DNA of 64,000 bases from Irpex lacteus (lineage: Eukaryota; Basidiomycota; Agaricomycetes; Polyporales; Irpicaceae): the NCBI GenBank assembly GCA_001986395.2, contig MQVO02000001.1, positions 1,984,001-2,048,000 on the forward strand, written 5' to 3'. The position numbers were made by a program, and so were the translations under genes. The notes beneath the pieces are model-generated. The model had not been told where the DNA came from. It saw only the letters and a list, made by a program, of their open reading frames with translations, and made no database searches. This document shows positions 1 to 10,810 of the stretch, one piece after another (the stretch's first letter is position 1; each line of letters begins with the position of its first letter).

Positions 1-493
1 GATGAAACCTGCGTATAGCGTGTAGTCTGTCGGTCGCACTGGGAAAGAACAAGGCACGAAGGTGAGCTATGTACAGCAATAAGTCTATAGCTATAATGCA
101 CGTACATCCTCCAGCAATTAGCACAGATACTACCAGCCCGTAGACGGCGATAATTCCAGACATGACAACCGGAATAAGAGACTGCGCACATGCATGAGTT
201 GACGGATGGTCTTCTATGAGCATAGCAGACGTACCTTCATAATCAACTCAGGCTTAAACGTTCCAAGTCCTGCAATACCTATTCCTGCCTTCGCTGTCCC
301 AAACGCAGCACCCACGGCTGCAAACCAAGCATGAGGTCACTACAGCAGAGTTACTTGAGGTTAATTGACGTACTGCTGAAGATCATCTAGTACGGCCATT
401 AGATTCAAACTAGTTTGGAGGGGTTGAGTTACTCACTGCAGAGGCTACGCCTCCAAGACCGAAGAATGGCGCATACGGCGGGCAAAGCGACAT
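1..493 (-). CDS. VMA3: V-type proton ATPase proteolipid subunit c, 3' partial
   Basis: Proteolipid of the membrane V0 ring that carries protons across vacuolar and endosomal membranes. The model has five exons on the - strand: 493-437, 386-374, 317-235, 181-106 and 26-1, where the window cuts the gene. The start reads [20 protein letters not shown] 13-nt second exon supplies MIFST, after which [18 protein letters not shown] and [20 protein letters not shown] follow as in known c subunits, i.e. the first glycine-rich membrane helix and most of the second. All junctions are GT-AG and phases agree (57+13+83 nt closes a codon). The helix carrying the proton-binding glutamate lies outside the window. 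VMA3 versus the close paralogue VMA11 cannot be settled from this part; VMA3-type is the likelier. Confidence 0.9.
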
Positions 494-1465
494 GGTGTAT
501 GTACGAGTTGAAGGGTGCTCTCAGCGTTAAACAGCCTGAGCGTCGAGCAGCGCATCACTGCCGTGACGCGTAAGCTGTGACTTGATCACGACGTGACTGA
601 TCTTCCCCTAAACGCCAGAAAGATAAGATAGTTGCGTACAATTCCACCAAATGATAGTTCGAACGTTCGCACATGCGGAGGAAGGTTTGCTGTATATCTA
701 TTCGTCATTAAGAGGAAATCTGACGGCTACGAGCATATAGAGCTCATACAGACGGTTTAACCAGGCGGACCAATGATACTACACCGGGACGAGAAAAACT
801 ACTTACTATACCACTGCGTAACCAGTGTCATATTTCCGAAGGAAAAACGTGAGAAATCTCGAAAAATATGCCAGAGAAAATACTTACTTTGTAGTTACCT
901 TTTCCGGAGTCAAAAGTCAAAATAAAGGTAGATACAAATGTCAGATTTCAATACAGTTCGAGAAAGATGTTTGAAAAATTGGCGGAATAAGAACACATCT
1001 TTCCGTGTGAAAAGCCGCCGAAAACATAATAATCTATTCATCGACTTTTCTCACATCTTTCCAGAGGAAAGATGGCACTGGTTACGCAGTGTACTGCTGA
1101 TCAGGGGAAGGAAGACCGTAGAAGTATTTACACGTTTCTGTTGCGGCTCTGCGATTTAGAGAGAAGGTGAAGTATGTTCAGTCCATTAGCAAGACTGTCG
1201 TGGTGACTGTTAATTACTACTAAGGCGGGCAGCTGCCTCAGGCTCAGGCTCTTTTGCTTTCTCACGCCACAAAGACGGAATCGTTCTGAGCGCTCGTCGC
1301 CGTGTAAGCTTTTCGCGAAGAGTTCACATGCCAGTATACTAGTACCGCGTACATTCACCCGCTGCTAGAACTACTACAGAAGTTGGATGCAGGTGTACTG
1401 GTAAACTCTCCAGACTTATATCTGCTGCCATTTATTGATCAGTAAACACCTCGAAACTAGAAACA
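494..1465. other. Intergenic region containing one MITE-like element
   Basis: Between the V-ATPase start and the first F-box-like gene. Apart from the inverted-repeat element at 812-1091 I see no coding signal. The short open frames here overlap that element and show no conserved protein pattern. Confidence 0.6.
812..1091. mobile_element. MITE-like element with terminal inverted repeats
   Basis: A 280-bp segment bounded by nearly perfect inverted repeats of about 26 bp. The left end begins CACTGCGTAACCAGTGTCAT, and the reverse complement of the right end begins CACTGCGTAACCAGTGCCAT, with the match continuing through TTTCC (two mismatches). It is flanked on both sides by TAC (809-811 and 1092-1094), a possible 3-bp target duplication. 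The inside is A/T-rich, non-coding, and holds a further 8-bp hairpin at 1055-1073. Size, structure and lack of coding fit a non-autonomous DNA transposon remnant. The superfamily cannot be named with confidence. Confidence 0.7.
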
Positions 1466-3367
1466 ATGGTGAACGCAGCCCAACTCATCCCCGATGTACT
1501 CGAGCACATCTTTGCGCAGCCCACCCTTGCTCAGATGGGGTCTCGTACGCTAGGTTTCGAAACTATTGAGGACGACTCAGAAATATCCGGAGAACACTGG
1601 ACGAAGCAGATAGAGGCCATGGATCGCCATAAAACACGCTTGTGTCATCCTAATTATAATCTGTACCCCCTCCTCTTCGTTTGCAAAGCCTGGTATCCGA
1701 TCGCACTGCGCCACCTATACCGTTCAGTTGCTATTGGTGTCAACTCCAAAGGTGTATCTGATGGTGGTGCAGCCGGCCTTCTTCATCGCAGTCTCGCTCT
1801 CAAACCACAGCTTGCAGAGGGCGTTCGCCTCCTGGCTCTAGAGAACGCCCTCAACTCAATATACCAGCCGGAAACTTACCCGTCAACTTATATCGCGATC
1901 ATCAGTCTCTGCATCAAGACGACAACACTCGAACTCTGGAACTATGACGGAGATCTATTTGGCTTGTATACCGCCATATCTGGCCTCAAACTGCTCGAAT
2001 CTCTGACGTATGCGCTCACCCGCTCAGCTCGCGCCGACACGCGCGATAACTTCTCAACCTTCTCTGCAAATGTTTCCATATTGATGCCTAATTGGCCTCA
2101 TCTTCGGAGTCTCTACTTGCTTAGCGATACCGTCCAACCGCAGCCAGCTATAGAGGACTACGCCCATTCCGACATGAACATGGTTCATAACCCCAAAATG
2201 GACAAGCTCTGCATGTATCATCACCTGCCAACTGCTTCTTTATTGAAGCCACTGATATCGAGCCCCGTCCGACTACGGGTTTTCCGATTGTGGTTTCCTC
2301 CCTTTGCTCTCGGCGATATACTAGCCATCAGCGGATTGCTACGCGAGTCTCTCATTGCATGGTCATCTTCTCTACAGCACCTTGCTCTTCAGATCAAGGG
2401 TTTGACTACAGCAGTTGAGCTCCTACGTCTTCTGGATGAGGAGAATGCTCAGACCTTTTCCGACCTCGTGGAACTACAGACAACCCGGGTGCTGCTGCCA
2501 CCCTCCTGTCTTGGTAGCTTTCCCAAGCTAAAATTCCTGTCATATGACTCCGACAATGTCGAAGAGCTCAAGATTCTCCGTCGTATTGTATCTGAAAGCA
2601 AGACTCTGCGATATCTTACCCTCTTTACCGAATACCCGCTGGCTATGAATACACTACACGTCGAACATTCCACCGAGGATGTTGACAACTCAACGTCATC
2701 TGCGGTTCATATCGAGAATCTGCGGGCTATCTGTGCGAGGCGAAATATTTGCTTTTCGAATACTTCACTCTTTGAAGACCCTTCAACCGCGGCACATATT
2801 ATTCCCCCTCTTCCTGTATTTTGGGATACCAGTGACGACGAAGACGAGGCTGTGGATGAAGATAGCATAAGTGCGGGAAGTGTTTCCATTGGAAATGACA
2901 GTAGTACTCCCTCTGACAGCGACAACGAAGATGAGGCTGGAGTGGAAAGCGGACCCGATGGTGGTGGAAGCATAGAGGATAGTGAAGACGATGACGATGA
3001 TATCGCTGCGCACGAAGACCACGTAGATTTTGAAGATGCAGACGATGAAATTGAACAAGAGGTCGTCGTCGAGGAATCAGATGAAGACGGGAAGGCGTTG
3101 GACTCTGAAGACGACGACGGACACACTGATTCTGACACGGGCCTCGAGTTGGGAGAGGAGGATAGCAGGATATCAAGTGGGTCCGATGAGAACATCGACG
3201 TCGAGGACTCAGCCGAGCCCCGTATTGACTCGGACTCGAGCGATTCAGACGAAGCCGTAAGTTCGGATGAACCAGACGATCCACTGGCATCCGATGGCGA
3301 CGACAGTGCAGTGTCAGACGATTACGATGATGATTACGACGATGATTACGACGACGAAGAAGACTAA
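1466..3367 (+). CDS. F-box-like protein, type A, with long acidic tail (paralogue A1)
   Basis: Intronless, 633 aa. An F-box-like motif sits at the N-terminus: LIPDVLEHIFAQ at residues 7-18, then after an insertion of about 45 residues LLFVCKAWYPIALRHLYRSV around 70-90. A long leucine-rich stretch (about 100-470) looks like the degenerate repeats that follow F-boxes in fungal SCF substrate receptors. Residues from about 480 to the end are almost wholly Asp, Glu and Ser, finishing in DYDDDY repeats. By family it should bind Skp1 and present a substrate for ubiquitylation, but the substrate is unknown. The ATG is preceded by AAACA, a good fungal start context. It shares architecture with the genes at 6236, 21137 and 23306. 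Confidence 0.8.
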   Translation: MVNAAQLIPDVLEHIFAQPTLAQMGSRTLGFETIEDDSEISGEHWTKQIEAMDRHKTRLCHPNYNLYPLLFVCKAWYPIALRHLYRSVAIGVNSKGVSDGGAAGLLHRSLALKPQLAEGVRLLALENALNSIYQPETYPSTYIAIISLCIKTTTLELWNYDGDLFGLYTAISGLKLLESLTYALTRSARADTRDNFSTFSANVSILMPNWPHLRSLYLLSDTVQPQPAIEDYAHSDMNMVHNPKMDKLCMYHHLPTASLLKPLISSPVRLRVFRLWFPPFALGDILAISGLLRESLIAWSSSLQHLALQIKGLTTAVELLRLLDEENAQTFSDLVELQTTRVLLPPSCLGSFPKLKFLSYDSDNVEELKILRRIVSESKTLRYLTLFTEYPLAMNTLHVEHSTEDVDNSTSSAVHIENLRAICARRNICFSNTSLFEDPSTAAHIIPPLPVFWDTSDDEDEAVDEDSISAGSVSIGNDSSTPSDSDNEDEAGVESGPDGGGSIEDSEDDDDDIAAHEDHVDFEDADDEIEQEVVVEESDEDGKALDSEDDDGHTDSDTGLELGEEDSRISSGSDENIDVEDSAEPRIDSDSSDSDEAVSSDEPDDPLASDGDDSAVSDDYDDDYDDDYDDEED

Positions 3368-3692
3368 ATACTCGCGGCTATAGTACTTAAGTAAGAAAGA
3401 GCATCAGTTTCTTTCCCTTCTGCCTGTTAACTCGTCTACATAGCGTAAGTCCCCATGTTCTCTCGATGTACTATTATATTATCTTTATCCATAATTCGGT
3501 GTATGAAGCTTTGAAGTACTGGTGACATGCATCTTTTAGTCCAAAACAAATGCAATGTTGTCAACTTAGTGAAGTTCCCACGTTTTGTAACAGTGCGACA
3601 AGTTATTATATTCCCACCGCCAAACTTGACCTTGAACCATCACCAACCACCACATACCGCCCAACACCTCTGCTAATTGCTTGTGGCAAGCA
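3368..3692. other. Intergenic, A1 3' end to B1 promoter
   Basis: A/T-rich 325-bp gap between two same-strand F-box-like genes. I see no conserved feature beyond expected terminator and promoter sequence. Confidence 0.5.
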
Positions 3693-5486
3693 ATGCCTCC
3701 AAAGTACGTTTCCGGTGCATGAATGGCCAACGGAGACTTATCAAAGTTCAGGTCAGCGTGGGCAAGGGGCCCACCGTCAAGCTCGACTCAAAATGCGGCA
3801 AGAACACCGCAGTCTACGGCCACAAAGGCATGGAAGTCGAGGCGCGCTGGCAAGTCTCACCCATTCACGAAAGTGACTCCACAGTCGCCTTGCCGGTTCG
3901 ATGTCGCGAATCTGCTGCCAGAAATCCTTGACCAGATCTTTGCCGAGGTCGAGGATGAGCGACACAGCTACTTGCAGTCACATCCGATCCAAGATGACTA
4001 CCTTTCCATACAGACCACACGTTTTGATAGTGATAGCGTTCTACAAGAGGGGCATAAGTTGATTGGCCGCCCTAAGATCGACATTCGCAAATTCGTGCTG
4101 GTATGCAAAGGATGGAGGCCTGTTGCTGAGCGCCGTCTATACCAGTCGATTGCTATCGGTACTACCAGGTACACACACAACACCTCCGCTAAGAAGACTC
4201 AGGCTTCGCTTCTCCTCTGGACTCTCAAGGAGCAGCCCTATCTTGCAGGTTTGGTTCGAGAGTTGCGTATGCTGGAGCCTTCAGGCCACCAGGGCCCAGA
4301 CCAACATCTGGCGCACGCCGGCATCATTTCAGCTTGTACGCAACTATCGCACCTAACCTTGCTCGGATTTGCGACATCGAAGAAGGTGCTGAGTCTCTTA
4401 CGATGCTCGTTCGCTGGACTTGCCTCCTTACGCACGCTAGTGCTCGTACAACACATCAGATGGAGCGGGTTCGATGGAGATCATTTCGGGCTTTGCACTT
4501 CGGCAGAGATGCTGCGATGGATGTCTCGCTGGCAAGATATCCAGCATGTAGTCGTTCTTGCGAACAAAAAATTGCCGCCGGCATGGGCCAATGGTCAAGC
4601 TACCGGTCAAGTCTACAGTACGCGAAAGGGGAAAGAACGTGCGAACACACCAGCAGTACCTGGGACGGCTGCCGCCAACCTGGACCACGCATCGGGCTCT
4701 AATCAGCAGCTTTTATCACTTCCTCACCTGCGCACGTTCACCTTCCTCCAACAGCCCATGACGGAGATGTCGTTGCAGTTGTTGAGTGTCGCCGCTCCGT
4801 CGCTGACCTCCCTGCGGATTACTATGGAATCTCCAATGAAATCCGTTCCCACTTCCTTGATTACATGGGCATCTACGCTTCAGAATCTTTCCCTGCAGCA
4901 CCCGGCTCAAAACGTCCTCGATATCGACATCGAGGCCGTTTTGAACCAACTTTCGAATCTACGCTCCCTTAGAACCACCTCAGCGGTTATTCCTCCACAC
5001 CTTCTCCCTCACTTGACAGCTCTTGAGGTACTAGAATATGACATACAGGAATCGTCACATCTCGACACGCTCGTCGAAGTTGTGCTCGAGACATTGCAGA
5101 ATCTGCGCGCCTGCTCGTTGGTGCGCGTGCCAACCGCAGGCTTTAGTCCAGAGGCCATGGTCGCTCTGGAGCGCATCAACGATGCGTGCAATAGGCGTGG
5201 TGTCACGTTCGATTCTCATATCGACTGGCAAGCAATCCTGGACGACCTCGAGGATCATGACGAAGACCACTGGGACGAGTACGAAGATGAGTATTGGGAG
5301 GACGACGCATTGGGATACGACGTCGACGACTTCCAGGGCGGGTTCTCCGCTTGGGACGACGGCTGGGGACAGAGCCATATTACTTTCGAAGTTGATGGCC
5401 AGCTCATGCACACCACTTACCATTGGGACTCTGATGAAGATCACGATGTGGCTAGCCTAGTCAGGCAGCTGCGCCGTACCCTATGA
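3693..5486 (+). CDS. F-box-like protein, type B (paralogue B1)
   Basis: The F-box-like motif is VANLLPEILDQIFAEVED, followed about 60 residues later by FVLVCKGWRPVAERRLYQS, then leucine-rich sequence and an acidic C-terminus (DHDEDHWDEYEDEYWEDD). The start is uncertain. An ATG at 3693 (MPPK) followed by a 48-nt GTACGT...TTCAG intron (3704-3751) joins in frame to the long exon, giving a basic Ser/Thr/Pro-rich leader. The alternative is an unspliced start at 3723 in the same frame. Type-B paralogues at 27537 and 29560 begin only 0-10 residues before the F-box, so the 55-residue leader is peculiar to this copy. Likely an SCF substrate receptor by family; target unknown. Confidence 0.75.
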
Positions 5487-6235
5487 GGCGGACGTTTCCA
5501 GTCACACTCACATCCTCAGATCTATCTATGAAGTAAGTAGGCTACTCTGGTCACAAAGTCTCTGTCGCGCTAGCTTAATACTCCGTGCAGTCTACGCTCC
5601 CCCATCGTTTTGCTTCCATTGGATGTACTTATATCGTCGAATGGATACTCGGTGATCGCTAGGTAACCACGAAAAAATAGCCCACCCTACATACCAATCC
5701 AAATCCTTATGTCACCGTAGTAAATTGTCCAGCTAAATATGACATTGTCTGGACCCCTCTGCAATCTATGATTCCAGTGCATCTCCCTGTTCTCCGGCTC
5801 CACGAGCTTCGCATAATACTGACTGATCTTCCGCTTTCTAGATTATTTGAGATGACGAGAGTGAAATCCTACGTCGCAGCTACTCAGATTGGTAGCATTG
5901 GAGGCCAGAGGATTGTCTAGGATCAGCTCCGACCACATTTCAGTCTCCCGAGGATCATAACCGCGACGGTTTAAACAGCGCTACGTAAGTATTCGCGCGC
6001 GAAACACGCTGCATAACGACCAATGGACATGAACGTTGCGTCCATGAGGTCTGCATGAGGCACAGAATGGGCGCGTATCCTGTCTGATACCATTATGCCC
6101 TCCTTCGATAGTCTGTGGCGAGGTCTGTGGCAATTACTGACACCGTCACCGCAGCGTCGCAAGGCTGTGAGTACTCTGCAGCTCGATGCGGACGTTCACG
6201 CGGAAGCTAACTTCGTACCGACAGGACCTACTAGT
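5487..6235. other. Intergenic, B1 to A2
   Basis: No RNA gene or repeat seen. An in-frame upstream ATG at 6095 extends the next gene by 47 residues with no similarity to its paralogues, so I treat 6095-6235 as likely 5' untranslated sequence. It contains a GTGAGT (6167) and a CGACAG (6219-6224) that could bound a 58-nt leader intron. Confidence 0.45.
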
Positions 6236-7648
6236 ATGTCTGGTATCGCACAGAACGTCCCGAATGAGATTTTGGAATTCATCTTCAAGCAAGAAGTGCT
6301 CGCCGCAACTCCAGCCCTCATATACCATGGCTCTATGGCGCGCGCAAAGGCGATAGAGGCCGACTCAGAGATCTCGGGAGAGAACTGGGTTTTACAGTCG
6401 AAGGCATTGGACCACGGGATCACGCTGGCACATCATCCAAACTACACCTTACACCGCCTTCTTACTGTCTGTAAGGCATGGCTGCCGACTGTACAGCGCG
6501 AACTGTACCGTTCCATTACCGTCGGGTTTACGTTGCAAGGCTCGAACGACTTTGAAGGAGCGAACTTGCTTCTTCGAACCCTGAGCGACGCCCCCGATCT
6601 TGCGTCGATGGTACAAGACCTCACGCTCTACTTGGTGTTCCCGGAAGATGGTCGCGCCAGCAGGCAGAATTTTAACGATCAGCTTGCAGTCCACGCTGGC
6701 ATCCTTCGATTATGCGCTCACTTGAGGAACGTCCGCATCTGTGGTGTCGAAGGAAACATCCCTGCAAAAGAAAATCTTTTGGACGCCTTGTCCTCTCTTA
6801 CATCCGTTCAATCGTTGTCTCTTTCCCCCGCCTTCTATCCCAACCCAGGTTTAGCTCCACTTCAGACGAAAGCACTAGGAAAGCTAGGCCGCCTATGTTC
6901 ATCGCGCAAGCTGCTAGCATTAATATCTGGCTGGGTGGAATTCCACACACTTGTGCTGCTAGATGCCGTAGTTTATGACGACGAGGAACGATATGCAACA
7001 GATTGGGAAACCCCTCCACTTGTACCAGACTCGGACTTCGCCATAGATCCCCTTCCGTCCCTTCGAAAGATGTGCATTTACAATTCACAGCCACCAGTCA
7101 GGCTGTTACGCTCCCTTGCAACCACACTGCCACCTATACAAGTGTTCCGATGTTGGACTAACGTATGGCCATGGTTGACGGACGAGTTCTGCTCTCTACT
7201 TGGAGACACCCTCGTTGCATTGGCCCCAACCCTCCAACATCTCACTCTTATGCCTGCAAGCCGCGCTATGGGCAGGCACCCTCGCCTATTGCACGACATT
7301 CTCGAGGAAGAGAGCGCTCCCAAGCTTCAGCAGCTGGTAGAGCTGCAGACATCAGTCTTCTATATGAAGCCCTCCTGCTTCGCCCACCTCCCAAAACTTC
7401 AACTCCTCGCCTATGACACCATGGTCCGAACGGAGCTTGAAGTGCTCAAGCGTGTAGTGCTGGATCATAATTCTCTACGATGCCTCAACTTTTATACCTC
7501 CCGCCCCATCTCGAATGCACCGTACCCAGATTATCGTAATGGGGTCGAAGAGGTTCCGGAGCCAGACGAAGATCCTTGGCCACATATATTGGAGCTGAAG
7601 GCTAGCTGTGAATCTCGAGGTGTCATTTTCGAGAATAGGAATGAATGA
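6236..7648 (+). CDS. F-box-like protein, type A (paralogue A2)
   Basis: Intronless, 470 aa from the ATG at 6236 (MSGIAQNVPNEILEFIF). I chose this start because the paralogue at 24892 starts MAGLAQNLPDDVLGLIF at the same point; an in-frame ATG at 6095 would give 517 aa. After the N-terminal F-box half comes the family insertion (ADSEISGENW), then LLTVCKAWLPTVQRELYRSI and a leucine-rich body. Unlike A1 and A3 it lacks an acidic tail and stops just after the conserved family element SRGVIFEN. Probable SCF-type substrate adaptor, substrate unknown. Confidence 0.75.
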   Translation: MSGIAQNVPNEILEFIFKQEVLAATPALIYHGSMARAKAIEADSEISGENWVLQSKALDHGITLAHHPNYTLHRLLTVCKAWLPTVQRELYRSITVGFTLQGSNDFEGANLLLRTLSDAPDLASMVQDLTLYLVFPEDGRASRQNFNDQLAVHAGILRLCAHLRNVRICGVEGNIPAKENLLDALSSLTSVQSLSLSPAFYPNPGLAPLQTKALGKLGRLCSSRKLLALISGWVEFHTLVLLDAVVYDDEERYATDWETPPLVPDSDFAIDPLPSLRKMCIYNSQPPVRLLRSLATTLPPIQVFRCWTNVWPWLTDEFCSLLGDTLVALAPTLQHLTLMPASRAMGRHPRLLHDILEEESAPKLQQLVELQTSVFYMKPSCFAHLPKLQLLAYDTMVRTELEVLKRVVLDHNSLRCLNFYTSRPISNAPYPDYRNGVEEVPEPDEDPWPHILELKASCESRGVIFENRNE

Positions 7649-7826
7649 GGGTCAGAAAGAAAGTGGTAGAGAAGGGCTCGACTCCGGCGATGTAGAGTCT
7701 TTCTAACCCAGACAGATAGTGACTGCAACGTCTTGATTTGAGCATAATATACAATGTTTGATATACATACATATAGATCTTGGAGCTTATAGATGAATCT
7801 AGACGACTCGACCAGCACTTCCATAT

Positions 7827-9981
7827 CTACAGCTTAGGTTGGGCAGCTGCTCGTTGCTCGTACTGATCCTGCAGAACCCGTCGAAGGACCTTGCCAGTAG
7901 GCGACTTAGGGATCTAGGGCAGATACAACGTATCAGCACAAGTGACAATAAATATGGTCAGCCACCTTACCTGATCAACTACCTCGTATCCACCCCTGAG
8001 CCATTTGTACCTGCTCAATGTTTTCCTGGCCCACTGGTCCAGGGCCTCGATCGTCTCTCTCGCACCACGCGCCTCACCGGTCTCACTGAGCACGATCCAT
8101 GCCCGAGGGTTCTTCTCGTCCCTTGTGCGTCCGCCGGATACACCAGCGACACATACATCCTTGATAAGTCCATCGGGCTGGGCGAGCAGGGCTTCCTCAA
8201 CTTCCGTAGGCGACACTTGTGCACCAGCTACCTTTAACGTATCTTTGGCACGGTCGACGAAGCTAAGAGCACAAGGTCATCAGCTTTCTCGTCGTCATCA
8301 TGTACGCATAATATCTGGGGAACTCACAAGAGGAACCCGTCCCTATCAATCTTGAAGTGATCTCCGGTGTGCAACCACCCATCGACGAAGGTCTCTCTCG
8401 TCGCCTTCTCGTTATTCCAGTAGCCGAGGGCGACGTTCCCGCCACGGACCCACAGCTCACCAGGTTCGTCATAGTCTGCCTCGGTCCCATCTGCGCGCAC
8501 GATGCGACCTTCCATACCGGCGATTAATATCCCAGGAGAGCCATGCTTGGGTTGCAGGCCACCGAGGATACCGGGCAGAGGACGACGGGTTGCGGAGAGG
8601 GTCTGCTCGGACATTCCGTAGCCTGTGAGTGTGAGTGTCATCATAGTTAGATCATACGAGGCACATAGGGGCGTAAAGAGCGCCGACTGACCTTCGGACA
8701 TGATAGGCGTGTTCTTGAGGTATTTCATGAACCGCTGGGAGAGTTCCGGTGGGAGGTGCGCAGCGCCGCTGCCTACCTGCACTACTGAGCTCCAGTCGAT
8801 CTTGTTGGTAAGAGGGTGGTGTACTATTTGGTGAATGGCAGAGGGAATGAGGGCCATGACGTTCACGCGATACCTGAGTAAAGTGTGAGTTTCAATGGAC
8901 AGGCTTATATTATTCGAGAATAAGATCATACGCACTTCGGGATTGCTCGAAGAACGAGCTCGACGTCCCATTTCGGCACGATGAGATACGTCATTGGGAC
9001 CGTAAAGAATCTGAAGTGAGCCATGTGGAAACCATAGGTGTGGTAGAAAGGGAGGAAGACAAGCTGTACTGGCGGCTTTGCAGGTGGTTGCGGCTGTGAT
9101 ACGAGACGATTGTTAAATAAACGTCTCATTGCCGGCGATGTTGAATAAAGTTTACCGGGTAGATCTTATCTTCTTCGTCCTTCTGAACCACTTGTGTGTA
9201 CAACAGGGACCAGAGATTACCATGAGAGATCATGACGCCTGTGATCGAGCATCGTGAGTCAATTTGCTTACGCGACAAGATAGAGTTTTGCGTACCTTTC
9301 GGAAGACCAGTTGTACCGCTGGAAAATACGAGATACGCCAGAGTAGTTTTGCTCGCCGGTCTCACCTGGACCTTTGGGGTTCCGCGAGATTTAATGCCAT
9401 TTACGAGGTCTTGGAAGCTTTGCTTCCCCTCGGCCTTGCCTTCTAGGATGTAAATGTTGTCTTCTGAGACACCAACCTCTTTGGCGGCGGCCAGCGCGTT
9501 CGGCAGAAGCGAGGGCTGCACGAATAGTTTTGTCGGTTTGCACGTGCGCATCGCGTGTGCCAACTCAAAGGCAGTTCCATACGCAGAGAACAAGGCTATT
9601 GGTGTCGTGATGATCAACAGCGAGTGCGCGAGTGCGATGTAATCCTATGAGTCCAGTATACGTCAGAACTCGTTGTGAACGTGAAGGCTTTATCAAGTAA
9701 CCTACCATGCAATTGTGGCTATAAATACCGACAATGTCCCCTTGCTGCCCACTCAGACCAAGTCCCCCTTGAGGGATTGGTGCACCGAGGGCAGTCGCGC
9801 CATCTCTAATGAGCTCTCTAAACTCGTAGAAAGTACGCTTGCGACCTGTCACAATATCTATATGTAAATCATGATCTGGCGTCGGTTGTCCATTTGGTGT
9901 CGGCGAATTGAATAATAACTCGTGAATATTTGCATCTGGAACTGGCGGGGGCAGTGGGTACTTGGAGGCGAAGTAGACCAT
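7827..9981 (-). CDS. 4-coumarate-CoA-ligase-like acyl-CoA synthetase
   Basis: AMP-forming ligase that adenylates a carboxylic acid and transfers it to coenzyme A. Eight exons on the - strand: 9981-9706, 9644-9296, 9238-9156, 9093-8936, 8873-8692, 8622-8328, 8262-7971, 7913-7827; 573 aa, every junction in phase. Signature motifs: SSGTTGLPKGVMISH (P-loop, split by an intron inside the GKG-like Gly), GYGMSE, and DGWLHTGD; the C-terminal hinge and lysine element are RAKDTLKVAGAQVSPTEVEE and SPTGKVLRR. The last three residues are PKL, a possible weak peroxisomal targeting signal. The substrate cannot be read from sequence: aromatic acids, medium-chain fatty acids or other acids are possible in this family. 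No biosynthetic cluster partner is adjacent. Confidence 0.92.
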
Positions 9982-10810
9982 CGTTAAGCGTCCTCAGCAC
10001 AGTCAACCAGACTTGAGAGACGGGAGGGAGGAGAAAGGACGATAAGGTGAGAAGACAAACAGTCGTGTTAAGAACTGGCCAAGTGAGGAGCTTCGTGCGG
10101 TAAATCCGGTCCAAGTCATTTGCCTGGAAGAATCAAAAGACTTTGGTGCCGCGTCACGGCCATTGCTTTCCCCGCCACGACAAGTTAATCATGGCAGACA
10201 TATCTCGATAACACTGAGACAAGTGGACATCATGGGACACGAAATTGAAATTTCCCCGCAGTTTAGACCAGTCGCAGCGATTCACGGGGTGTGAGCTCAT
10301 GAAAGTCGATGAGAAAGAGAAAGCGCTCTTTTGGCGCCGGCCTTCAGGGTAAGCTGTCCAATCAGGACTCTCAACCAACTTAAAGTGGTAACAGCACTTC
10401 CAAGCACGCCTACTGTTCTGTCATGGTTTGGCAAAACAAGAGCTCAGAGGGGATATGTAAAGCACGTTTGTACTGATAAACCGCAGAGTCACTGCACGTC
10501 TCATCTCCCAGTCAACCGCATTACTAATCCAAAATCAGAATCGGCGGTGGGACCTGTGCGATGCTCTGGCATAAAGGGTACCTGGCCAAAGCTGGCCAAG
10601 TCCATAACAAGCACCTCGAGTTGTGAATCAGCGAACATGGCTTCAGACTCGCGCAGACACCACTCACTTGAGCACGGTCACATGACAATAACTCGGCAAA
10701 TGTCTCTGACCCTGCGGTGTGTAGGTGCGTTGGAACTTGTCAAAAACCCAAACAGGCTGGAGTTACTCACTTTATTCGCCTTCAAGGCAGGAGGCAAGTA
10801 CGAAGCACGA
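9982..10810. other. Gene-poor region upstream of the ligase
   Basis: Promoter side of the acyl-CoA synthetase followed by sequence with only short unconvincing frames. A 161-codon frame at 10331-10816 has no recognisable domain and no matching splice pattern, so I do not call it. Confidence 0.5.

Noticed and set aside
938..1159. 73-codon + frame with basic residues
   Set aside because: Lies almost wholly inside the inverted-repeat element and shows no protein-like conservation.
2707..3290. Antisense Ser-, Arg- and Pro-rich frames opposite the A1 tail
   Set aside because: They are mirror products of GAY/GAR codon runs in the acidic tail and show no independent signal.
6095..6235. N-terminal extension of paralogue A2 to the upstream ATG
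   Set aside because: No similarity to the starts of A3 or A4, which begin at the aligned internal Met.
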